IMG/VR virus record: IMGVR_UViG_3300047560_001111
Coordinates: 1-25,301 of that record
Origin: a virus
DNA: 25,301 nucleotides
Reading direction: 5' to 3' (one strand)
How positions within the stretch are numbered: position 1 is the first letter of the stretch; each line of letters opens with the position of its first letter. Position numbers and translations under genes: made by a program. Positions 21,232 to 25,301 of this stretch are shown piece after piece. The notes below the pieces were generated by a model. The model ran no database searches. It had not been told where the DNA came from and saw only the letters and a program-made list of their open reading frames with translations.

Positions 21232-21696
21232 TCAAAACTCCTTACGAGACTGGTTACACTCGAAAGTATACCAGCCTTCGGCACGACAGGCATCGATGAT
21301 ACGGTGACGATCATCAAACATCGCACCAACAGTATAACCAGGATTAGCAGCAAGCCAATTCTTGATAATCGCAACCTTCAAAAGGTCATCATTACCACGA
21401 AAGCCGAAAGGACGCATATACATATCATCATGCGACATCCACGGGATATGCTTATTGACCCACTCTAAAGTGGCCTCACGGAACCGTTCATCACGAGCCG
21501 TAACGATAATCACCTTATCACCCGGACGATCATTAGCCAAAGCGTGTAACACATCGATTACAGGCTGATAAGGCTCATCCAAATGCTGCTTTGAAAAGAA
21601 CGCATCCCATTCCTTTTTACCATTATCAAGATGGTGCATACGATGTTCGTTATCAGCAAGAGTGCCGTCAATATCAAAAATCCAAACCTTATTCAT
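21232..21696 (-). CDS. HAD-superfamily phosphatase (polynucleotide phosphatase-like)
   Basis: The 154-residue protein starts MNKVWIFDIDGTLADNEHRM: Asp8 and Asp10 of DxDGT are the HAD nucleophile and acid/base. VIIVTARDERFR supplies the motif II Thr, a downstream Lys motif III, and AMFDDRHRII the acidic motif IV. It resembles the phosphatase half of T4 polynucleotide kinase (PseT) and related phage HAD proteins but lacks a kinase domain. T4 Pnkp repairs tRNAs cut by host anticodon nucleases, and this gene lies inside a tRNA array, which makes such a role attractive but unproven. Start chosen from AAAGGA upstream and the motif position. Confidence 0.85.
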   Translation of the reverse strand: MNKVWIFDIDGTLADNEHRMHHLDNGKKEWDAFFSKQHLDEPYQPVIDVLHALANDRPGDKVIIVTARDERFREATLEWVNKHIPWMSHDDMYMRPFGFRGNDDLLKVAIIKNWLAANPGYTVGAMFDDRHRIIDACRAEGWYTFECNQSRKEF

Positions 21697-21721
21697 TCCT
21701 TTTCCTTTCACATTATGTCTA

Positions 21722-21750
21722 ATCCTATCACATTCGAAAAGGAATGTCAA
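21722..21750 (-). promoter_or_regulatory. sigma70-type promoter for the HAD gene
   Basis: TTGACA (21750-21745), 17-base spacer, TAGGAT (21727-21722). It begins five bases after the tRNA-Thr CCA end and gives a leader of about 20 bases. Confidence 0.7.
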
Positions 21751-21755
21751 GTAAA

Positions 21756-21829
21756 TGGTGCCGGTTAACGGAATCGAACCGCTATCAGAGGACTACGAAA
21801 CCACTGTAATGCCATTATACTAAACCGGC
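21756..21829 (-). tRNA. tRNA-Thr(CGU), probable
   Basis: Acceptor GCCGGTT/AACCGGC, A73, CCA encoded. Anticodon loop TTCGTAG gives CGT. As in the Gln tRNA, positions 31 and 39 are T-T, so the identity is a little less sure. Confidence 0.75.
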
Positions 21830-21834
21830 GTAAC

Positions 21835-21909
21835 TGGTGCCGCAAGTAGGAATTGAACCTACGACCTTTCCCTTACCATGGGAATGCACTACCTCTGTGC
21901 TATTGCGGC
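21835..21909 (-). tRNA. tRNA-Thr(GGU)
   Basis: Stem TTCCC/GGGAA with loop ATGGTAA (anticodon GGT); A73 and CCA encoded. Confidence 0.92.
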
Positions 21910-21912
21910 GAA

Positions 21913-21986
21913 TGGTACTGGGACTAGGTATCGATCCTAGGCTCCGGACTCCACAAACCCGGGTGCTTCCATTACACTACCCCAGC
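21913..21986 (-). tRNA. tRNA-His(GUG), alphaproteobacterial type
   Basis: Loop TTGTGGA (anticodon GTG). Acceptor GCTGGGG pairs with TCCCAGT so that position 1-72 is G-U; the discriminator is A73 and CCA is encoded. There is no C73 to pair with an extra G at -1. Most bacterial tRNA-His require G-1:C73; this form is known from alphaproteobacteria. Confidence 0.88.
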
Positions 21987-21990
21987 AAAT

Positions 21991-22067
21991 TGGTGCCCTC
22001 GGTCAGATTTGAACTGACACTAAGTTGGGTTTGAATCAACTGCCTCTGCCAATTGGGCTACGAGGGC
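21991..22067 (-). tRNA. tRNA-Leu(CAA), probable, short variable loop
   Basis: Acceptor GCCCTCG/CGAGGGC, A73, encoded CCA. The loop TTCAAAC gives anticodon CAA with an A-C closing mismatch. The variable region is only about five bases, unlike ordinary class II tRNA-Leu, so the charge identity is less certain. Confidence 0.7.
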
Positions 22068-22068
22068 A

Positions 22069-22144
22069 TGGTGCGTCCCCTTAGAATCAAACTAAGTCCT
22101 TCGGTACTTCAAGCCGACGTGCGGATCACCTACACCAGGGACAC
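22069..22144 (-). tRNA. tRNA-Phe(GAA)
   Basis: Stem TCGGC/ACCGA with loop TTGAAGT (anticodon GAA). Acceptor GTGTCCC with one G-U pair; A73 and CCA encoded. Confidence 0.87.
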
Positions 22145-22149
22145 ATAAA

Positions 22150-22224
22150 TGGTGCTCATATCCGGATTTGAACCGAACTCTACACCTTGAGAGGGTGTCG
22201 TCCTGACCACTAGACGATACGAGC
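22150..22224 (-). tRNA. tRNA-Glu(CUC)
   Basis: Stem ACACC/GGTGT with loop CTCTCAA (anticodon CTC); A73, CCA encoded. Confidence 0.92.
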
Positions 22225-22396
22225 ATAATAAGTGAGGATGAGGCTCCCAACCCCTTGCCTGCTGCTCCTCAACAGCGCCCTCTCTCCTGCAAATCCTAGA
22301 CAGTCACGAATAGGACCGAGAGGCATGACTTGCGCCGAGCCGATGGAGACTAACCCACCCAGGCATTATTTCGGCTACAGAGGTCACGGCGACCTT
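22225..22396 (-). ncRNA. Structured non-tRNA RNA within the tRNA array
   Basis: 172 bases between tRNA-Glu and tRNA-Ala with no cloverleaf. Three consecutive hairpin domains are visible: TGAGGA/TCCTCA (22233-22238 with 22266-22271); CCTCTC/GAGAGG (22279-22284 with 22318-22323) enclosing TCCTA/TAGGA (22294-22298 with 22311-22315); and an 11-pair helix with a ten-base bulge (22333-22343 with 22371-22376 and 22387-22391). I infer a stable RNA processed with the tRNAs. The long open frame crossing it also crosses tRNAs and is not a gene. Confidence 0.5.
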
Positions 22397-22472
22397 TGGT
22401 GGACGTGAGAGGACTTGAACCCCCAACCTTCTCCGTGCAAAGGAGTTGCGCTCCCAGTTGCGCCACACGCCC
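22397..22472 (-). tRNA. tRNA-Ala(UGC)
   Basis: Anticodon loop TTTGCAC (TGC); acceptor GGGCGTG/CACGTCC with one G-U pair, A73, CCA encoded. Confidence 0.9.
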
Positions 22473-22476
22473 ATAT

Positions 22477-22551
22477 TGGCGACCCGTAGGGGTATCGATC
22501 CCCTCTCCCTAGCGTGACAGGCTAGAGTCCACACCTGCTGACTCACGGGCC
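22477..22551 (-). tRNA. tRNA-Asp(GUC)
   Basis: Stem CTAGC/GCTAG with loop CTGTCAC (anticodon GTC); G73 as expected for Asp; CCA encoded. Confidence 0.93.
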
Positions 22552-22561
22552 ATTTAAACTT

Positions 22562-22638
22562 TGGTGCGCCTGGCAGGACTCGAACCTGCAAAATCTGGTT
22601 TCTAAGACCAGCGCCTTTACCAATTTGACCACAAGCGC
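22562..22638 (-). tRNA. tRNA-Leu(UAG), short variable loop
   Basis: Stem CTGGT/ACCAG with loop CTTAGAA (anticodon TAG). The D-arm (GTGGTCAAATTGGTAAAGGC) is Leu-like, but the variable region is only ATTTT, so this is a class I shape. A73, CCA encoded. Confidence 0.88.
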
Positions 22639-22644
22639 ATATAT

Positions 22645-22719
22645 TGGTGCGGAATGATGGAATCGAACCACCGACACCCTGCGTGTAAAACAGGTGTTCT
22701 GCCATTGAACTAATCCCGC
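22645..22719 (-). tRNA. tRNA-Val(UAC)
   Basis: Stem CCTGT/GCAGG with loop TTTACAC (anticodon TAC); A73 and CCA encoded. Confidence 0.92.
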
Positions 22720-22724
22720 ATAAC

Positions 22725-22810
22725 TGGCGGATAAGTGAGGTCTCGATCCCCAAGCCTCTCGGCTCCTTTCGTTTTCGAAACGAAGGCCAGTCCCACTGAC
22801 TTACTTATCC
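22725..22810 (-). tRNA. tRNA-Ser(CGA)
   Basis: Class II. Stem TTCGT/ACGAA with loop TTCGAAA (anticodon CGA), long variable arm, G73, CCA encoded. Confidence 0.93.
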
Positions 22811-22816
22811 ATAAAC

Positions 22817-22905
22817 TGGCGGAGTAGTAGGTATCCGACACCTATTCCCTTTCGGGAACCATCCGCTTTCCAAGCGGTGCAGACTCCTTGCCTGTTACTT
22901 ACTCC
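22817..22905 (-). tRNA. tRNA-Ser(GGA)
   Basis: Class II. Loop TTGGAAA (anticodon GGA), long variable arm (TTCCC...GGGAA), G73, CCA encoded. Only one base separates it from the next tRNA. Confidence 0.93.
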
Positions 22906-22906
22906 G

Positions 22907-22994
22907 TGGCGGAGGGCGACGGTCTCGATCCGCATACCCCTAAGGATACCCTTGGTTTAGCAAACCAGGACAAGTCCCACCTGCTTCACCCTCC
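22907..22994 (-). tRNA. tRNA-Ser(GCU)
   Basis: Class II. Loop TTGCTAA (anticodon GCT), long variable arm, G73, CCA encoded. Confidence 0.93.
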
Positions 22995-22995
22995 G

Positions 22996-23109
22996 TTACT
23001 GACTCATTAAAATATTAATATCACTTACAATGAATCCTACCACAATAGCGATAGCAAAGAACACAACAAGCCGAAAGATTGCCTGCATTTTCAACTGTTC
23101 TCTATCCAT
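22996..23109 (-). CDS. 37-residue membrane microprotein inside the tRNA array
   Basis: The frame from the ATG at 23109 to the TAA at 22996 encodes 37 residues: a short charged N-terminus (MDREQLKMQAIFR) and one hydrophobic segment (LVVFFAIAIVVGFIV). GAAGGTGA lies about seven bases upstream. The stop ends one base before tRNA-Ser(GCU). No family recognised; it fills a stretch with no tRNA, which supports it as a gene. Confidence 0.65.
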   Translation of the reverse strand: MDREQLKMQAIFRLVVFFAIAIVVGFIVSDINILMSQ

Positions 23110-23128
23110 ATCTGTCACCTTCTCTAAA

Positions 23129-23204
23129 TGGTCTGGGTAGCTGGACTTGAACCAACAACCTTCCCGCCCCAAACGGGATGCTCTACCAATTGAGCCATAC
23201 CCAG
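23129..23204 (-). tRNA. tRNA-Pro(UGG)
   Basis: Stem TCCCG/CGGGA with loop TTTGGGG (anticodon TGG); acceptor CTGGGTA/TACCCAG, A73, CCA encoded. Confidence 0.93.
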
Positions 23205-23211
23205 ATTATAC

Positions 23212-23287
23212 TGGCACTTCGCTGAGGACTCGAACCCCACTAACGGGTTTTGGAGACCCGGACATCGCCCCTAAATGCTTGCGAAGC
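23212..23287 (-). tRNA. tRNA-Trp(CCA)
   Basis: Stem CGGGT/ACCCG with loop CTCCAAA (anticodon CCA); G73, encoded CCA; acceptor with a G1-U72 pair. Confidence 0.92.
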
Positions 23288-23292
23288 AAACT

Positions 23293-23367
23293 TGGGTGCG
23301 GACCAAGGAATCGAACCTCGCTCTCTTGCTTATGAGACAAGAATGGTCACCAGACCACCTGACCGCA
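23293..23367 (-). tRNA. tRNA-Met or tRNA-Ile2 (CAU), first copy
   Basis: Loop CTCATAA (anticodon CAT). Acceptor T1-A72, C73, CCA encoded. It lacks the initiator GGG/CCC anticodon stem, so it is an elongator Met tRNA or a lysidine-modified Ile2 tRNA; sequence alone does not decide. Confidence 0.85.
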
Positions 23368-23375
23368 ATAACTCT

Positions 23376-23450
23376 TGGTGCTGATAGTTGGAATCAAACC
23401 AACCTTTAAAGCCTTATGAGGACTCCTCGACATCTTGCCGACCTACCAGC
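23376..23450 (-). tRNA. tRNA-Met or tRNA-Ile2 (CAU), second copy
   Basis: Loop CTCATAA (anticodon CAT), stem GAGTC/GGCTT, acceptor GCTGGTA/TATCAGC, A73, CCA encoded. It differs from the adjacent CAU tRNA throughout, so the two probably serve different amino acids. Confidence 0.87.
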
Positions 23451-23458
23451 ATTATATA

Positions 23459-23528
23459 TTAGTGGCTGTTGACACATGCTCCCATTTAACCTATCGGCCC
23501 TAAATCAATAAACGATAGGCACCACTAA
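23459..23528 (-). ncRNA. Two-helix structured RNA in the tRNA array
   Basis: A perfect seven-pair outer helix (TTAGTGG/CCACTAA, 23459-23465 with 23522-23528) encloses a perfect seven-pair inner helix (CCTATCG/CGATAGG, 23490-23496 with 23513-23519). Two bases separate the helices on one side and 24 on the other. No T-arm or anticodon arm can be drawn, so it is not a normal tRNA. Confidence 0.5.
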
Positions 23529-23530
23529 AC

Positions 23531-23612
23531 TGGCCTCCACGGCAGGAGTCGAACCTGCATTTTCGTTCCAGTTACCTTACTCGACGTTCGTAGCGCCGGC
23601 GGATACGTGGAG
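23531..23612 (-). tRNA. tRNA-like element, possible Arg(ACG), D-arm missing
   Basis: The acceptor CTCCACG/CGTGGAG, G73, encoded CCA and T-arm (GCAGG-TTCGACT-CCTGC) are intact. A plausible anticodon arm, CGGCG-CTACGAA-CGTCG, gives ACG. Only seven bases remain where the D-arm should be and the variable region is about 22 bases. It may be an aberrant but functional tRNA, or a decaying one. Confidence 0.5.
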
Positions 23613-23753
23613 ATAAACTGACGATAACTATTCGGCTCTGATCGTCTCGGCGCATGATTGTTCAAACCACGTCCGCAGTCCGACACTCCCGAACTTGTTA
23701 TCGTAGATGGGTCTCTCAACCCACTGGACCTTTATTGCTACAAGGTCTAAGTT
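23613..23753 (-). ncRNA. 141-base structured spacer RNA
   Basis: Between the tRNA-like element and tRNA-Gly, three helices are visible: ACGATAAC/GTTATCGT (23621-23628 with 23697-23704), TGGGT/ACCCA (23708-23712 with 23719-23723), and GACCTT/AAGGTC (23727-23732 with 23742-23747). GACGAT/ATCGTC is an alternative to the first. No coding frame with a credible start is present. Confidence 0.45.
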
Positions 23754-23827
23754 TGGAGCGGATAGGTGGTACTGACCCACCTTCTTCACGTTGGCAACGT
23801 GACATAATACCTTTATACTATACCCGC
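23754..23827 (-). tRNA. tRNA-Gly(GCC)
   Basis: Stem TCACG/CGTGA with loop TTGCCAA (anticodon GCC). Acceptor GCGGGTA/TATCCGC, T73 as usual for Gly, CCA encoded. Confidence 0.92.
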
Positions 23828-23830
23828 AAA

Positions 23831-23906
23831 TGGAGGACTCACTCGGATTTGAACCGAGACCGCATGGGTTAAAAGGCCAGCGCACTACCTATTGTGCTAT
23901 GAGTCC
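23831..23906 (-). tRNA. tRNA-Lys(UUU)
   Basis: Loop CTTTTAA (anticodon TTT); acceptor GGACTCA/TGAGTCC; T-arm CTCGG/CCGAG; CCA encoded. T73 and a C-C pair closing the anticodon loop are unusual for Lys. Confidence 0.82.
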
Positions 23907-23910
23907 ATAT

Positions 23911-23986
23911 TGGTAGACCGTGAGGGATTCGAACCCCCGTCAAGAGATTAAGAGTCTCCTGCTAAAACCAACTCAGCTAACGGTCC
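23911..23986 (-). tRNA. tRNA-Lys(CUU)
   Basis: Stem GGAGA/TCTCT with loop CTCTTAA (anticodon CTT); A73, CCA encoded. Confidence 0.92.
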
Positions 23987-23993
23987 ATATAAT

Positions 23994-24068
23994 TGGTGAC
24001 CCCTAGGAGAATCGAACTCCTCTTACAAGATTGAAAGTCTCGTGTCCTAACCGATAGACGAAGGGGCC
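23994..24068 (-). tRNA. tRNA-Glu(UUC)
   Basis: Stem CGAGA/TCTTG with loop CTTTCAA (anticodon TTC); A73, CCA encoded. Confidence 0.93.
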
Positions 24069-24072
24069 GTAT

Positions 24073-24150
24073 TGGCTCGGCGGGTTGGATTCGAACCAAC
24101 CTCATTCTCGGTTAACAGCCGAGCGCACTCACCTAGAGTGCTACCGCCGA
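24073..24150 (-). tRNA. tRNA-Asn(GUU)
   Basis: Stem CTCGG/CCGAG with loop CTGTTAA (anticodon GTT); acceptor TCGGCGG/CCGCCGA, G73, CCA encoded. Confidence 0.93.
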
Positions 24151-24153
24151 ATA

Positions 24154-24290
24154 TTACTATTAGAAAGATACAGGTTTACTATATCTCGGTCGTGGATGCT
24201 TGCAATCAGAGCCACGATTGGAGATACAAGGTTTGGGCATCAGTTTTATCGGATCCTTGCCCGCACGAGCCTGTACCTTTCTAATAGTAA
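24154..24290 (-). ncRNA. Stable structured RNA closed by a 21-bp helix
   Basis: Arms at 24154-24174 and 24270-24290 are complementary over 21 bases. The only exception, 24168 with 24276, is A-C on the plus strand but U-G on the minus strand, so minus-strand RNA pairs throughout. Inside the 95-base loop are a two-part hairpin (24182-24187 with 24221-24226; 24190-24195 with 24212-24217) and GGGCA/TGCCC (24235-24239 with 24258-24262), giving a multibranched fold. It lies between tRNA-Cys and tRNA-Asn. Its size is close to that of T4 RNA C, a stable RNA of unknown function in the T4 tRNA cluster. Confidence 0.75.
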
Positions 24291-24291
24291 A

Positions 24292-24366
24292 TGGAGGTCT
24301 GCCTCGGAATTGAACCGAGTCCTCAAGGATTTGCAGTCCTGTGCCTTACCACCCGACCCGCAGACC
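24292..24366 (-). tRNA. tRNA-Cys(GCA)
   Basis: Stem CAGGA/TCCTT region with loop CTGCAAA (anticodon GCA); T73, a Cys identity base, and encoded CCA. Confidence 0.92.
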
Positions 24367-24390
24367 AGTTACTATAACCATATTCGATTG

Positions 24391-24591
24391 TCAAACAGCG
24401 TTTTTATACTCCTTATACTTACGCTGTATGGACACGGTGCCATGCGCTTTCAAACGAGTATAATCTCGGAATGCCGAGCCATCTTTATCGTGGTACTCTT
24501 TACGATAGTTTACCCGACCGTTACGGTCGGATGCCTCTACTATCCAAAAGTAATCTCGCTTAGTGTTTTCCTCTTTCATGTCTCGTCTCAT
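24391..24591 (-). CDS. Small hypothetical protein
   Basis: The protein has 66 residues from the ATG at 24591, or 62 from the ATG at 24579 (MKEENTKRDYFWIVEASD). It is rich in charged and aromatic residues and has no membrane segment. A sigma70-type promoter (24605-24633) lies just upstream, giving a leader of only about 7 or 19 bases depending on the start, so the second ATG is somewhat favoured. Function unknown. Confidence 0.75.
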   Translation of the reverse strand: MRRDMKEENTKRDYFWIVEASDRNGRVNYRKEYHDKDGSAFRDYTRLKAHGTVSIQRKYKEYKNAV

Positions 24592-24604
24592 TCAACAGTT
24601 GCAT

Positions 24605-24633
24605 ACTATATAGGCGCCGAAACACAAAGTCAA
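24605..24633 (-). promoter_or_regulatory. sigma70-type promoter
   Basis: TTGACT (24633-24628), 17-base spacer, TATAGT (24610-24605). It serves the gene at 24391-24591 and the downstream tRNAs from tRNA-Cys on. Confidence 0.8.
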
Positions 24634-24688
24634 CCACTTTTTTTGCGACAAAATGACGCACCCTTAATCTATTGACTTTGTAGTCTGT

Positions 24689-24829
24689 TTACATTCCAAA
24701 CTGGGCCTTAACAGTTGTCACAATGTCATCGATGACGGAATTTATTTCATCGTCCGTCTGTGTTAGTCCGAACTTATCCCGAAGGATGACAATAATAGCA
24801 TTTCTCGTTTCGTCTGTCAAGTTAAACAT
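24689..24829 (-). CDS. 46-residue hypothetical protein
   Basis: The frame from the ATG at 24829 to the TAA at 24689 encodes 46 residues (MFNLTDETRNAIIVILRDKF and onward), an amphipathic two-helix protein. GGAG is seven bases upstream. It lies between the first tRNA and the promoter at 24605-24633. No family recognised. Confidence 0.72.
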   Translation of the reverse strand: MFNLTDETRNAIIVILRDKFGLTQTDDEINSVIDDIVTTVKAQFGM

Positions 24830-24846
24830 TTTATACTCTCCTTTGT

Positions 24847-24938
24847 TGGTAGGGGATCCCGGATTCGAACCGAGTCGAGAACGCTAATCGGGCGCTGAAA
24901 GGCTTATAAGGCCTCCCTGTGTACCAACACCATCCCCC
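24847..24938 (-). tRNA. Atypical class II tRNA, anticodon reads UAU (Ile AUA)
   Basis: Acceptor GGGGGAT/ATCCCCT with a G1-U72 pair, A73 and encoded CCA; T-arm CTCGG-TTCGAAT-CCGGG. Stem GAGGC/GCCTT with loop CTTATAA gives TAT. It has a long variable arm (AGCGC/GCGTT) and a very short D-loop (GTGT-TGGT-ACAC), which do not fit ordinary tRNA-Ile, so amino-acid identity is uncertain. Confidence 0.72.
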
Positions 24939-24958
24939 ATAATTTACATTCTACCTTT

Positions 24959-24987
24959 ATTATAACCTAAGGAAGTCCATTTGTCAA
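24959..24987 (-). promoter_or_regulatory. Consensus sigma70 promoter for the tRNA array
   Basis: TTGACA (24987-24982), 17-base spacer, TATAAT (24964-24959). The expected start is about 14 bases before the first tRNA. The -35 box overlaps the end of the homing endonuclease gene. Confidence 0.92.
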
Positions 24988-25301
24988 GTTCTTCCTTTTG
25001 TTTTCTGTGCCGTTAGTGATCCAACAAGTACCATATTGACTATTCTTTTCACCAACTTGCTTTCCTACTGCGGAAAGTTTCATTTGTTCTATGGTTTCAA
25101 GTTTATGTTTTCTGCCTTTCCAAGTTCCTTCTGGATATCTTCCTTTAATGGTTTCGATACCCTTTAAAGAAATCTGCTTCATCAACAACCTTTCCTCATC
25201 ATTTACTTCACATATTTTCTTACGATATGTGGAAAGTTTTCTCGAAATCTTTTCAAAGGTTTTTGTATCTTTACCTTTGTTGTTTAGTTTCTGAGAATTG
25301 A
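24967..25301 (-). CDS. Homing endonuclease C-terminal region (NUMOD-type), N-terminus beyond window
   Basis: The frame is open from the window edge to the TAG at 24967 and encodes about 110 residues. The segment WKGRKHKLETIEQMK is NUMOD3-like, a short DNA-binding repeat of GIY-YIG and HNH homing endonucleases. YGTCWITNGTENKRK is a C-terminal motif frequent in phage homing endonucleases. The nuclease domain would lie upstream, outside the window. Such genes often insert beside tRNA arrays; whether this one is intact cannot be told. Confidence 0.78.
   Translation of the reverse strand, partial: NSQKLNNKGKDTKTFEKISRKLSTYRKKICEVNDEERLLMKQISLKGIETIKGRYPEGTWKGRKHKLETIEQMKLSAVGKQVGEKNSQYGTCWITNGTENKRKNLTNGLP

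Noticed and set aside
22304-22753. Long minus-strand open frame of 149 codons
   Set aside because: It runs through tRNA-Ala, -Asp, -Leu, -Val and part of tRNA-Ser, so it is a by-product of tRNA sequence.
23469-23497. Plus-strand TTGACA with 17-base spacer
   Set aside because: The -10 match is TATCGG, too poor; nothing is encoded on the plus strand and it lies in the structured RNA.
23451-23753. Group I intron inside a tRNA
   Set aside because: No P7/P3 core motifs, and both flanking tRNAs are complete.
24371-24394. Minus-strand TTGACA followed by TATAGT before tRNA-Cys
   Set aside because: The spacer is only 12 bases.
20797-24938. CRISPR array, suggested by regularly spaced repeats such as TGGTGC
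   Set aside because: The repeats are CCA ends and T-arms of tRNAs, with no constant direct repeat or cas genes.

Overview
The window is part of the genome of a large T4-superfamily myovirus. Every gene and tRNA I can support lies on the minus strand. Hallmarks are a T4 gp61-type primase, translationally coupled genes whose stop and start overlap (TAATG, ATGA, TGATG), virion-type hypothetical proteins of the kind seen in T4-like cyanophages, TAAATA elements resembling T4 late promoters, and a very large tRNA array. The tRNA-His has G1-U72, A73 and no G-1, a state known from many alphaproteobacteria, so I infer an alphaproteobacterial host. Base composition is moderate (roughly 40-45% G+C by eye), apart from a short GC-rich patch inside one gene.

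Layout, left to right (transcription runs right to left). 1-762: DNA primase, entering from its own consensus sigma70 promoter. 823-1781: membrane/coiled-coil protein plus GH19 endolysin, a likely lysis pair. 1784-11621: a long late-type block of virion-associated or unknown proteins. It contains a large disordered protein, an Ig-like protein, a nucleotidyltransferase/HExxH/P-loop fusion, a DUF6267-like protein with ligase/capping-type motifs, and a protein with weak nuclease-like motifs, plus two lysine-rich microproteins. 11654-15151: D12-class adenine methylase, two proteins sharing a C-terminal module, small unknown proteins and a dCMP/cytidine-type deaminase, mostly with overlapping ends. 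15194-20778: accessory genes rich in exported products (M15-like peptidase, RlpA-like protein, Gly/Tyr-rich protein, membrane microproteins), together with a SpeH-like AdoMet decarboxylase homologue, a YkuK/DUF458 RNase H-like protein and an Ntn hydrolase beginning Met-Cys.

20797-24938: 27 recognisable tRNAs plus one tRNA-like element, most with encoded CCA and spaced a few bases apart. Decoding reaches 19 amino acids, with Arg only possible through the tRNA-like element. Set among the tRNAs are five small genes (including a HAD phosphatase) and four non-tRNA stretches with strong RNA secondary structure. The best is 24154-24290, closed by a 21-bp helix whose only non-Watson-Crick pair is G-U when read from the minus strand. 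T4 also has stable RNAs of unknown function (RNA C and D) in its tRNA cluster, so these may be functional counterparts.

The right edge (24967-25301) is the C-terminal end of a NUMOD-type homing endonuclease.

Regulation visible in sequence: seven minus-strand TTGACN-N17-TATAAT-like promoters, all with exactly 17-base spacers, serving primase, deaminase, small early genes and tRNAs; and six CTAAATA elements, five of them 27-50 bases before a start codon, as candidate late promoters.
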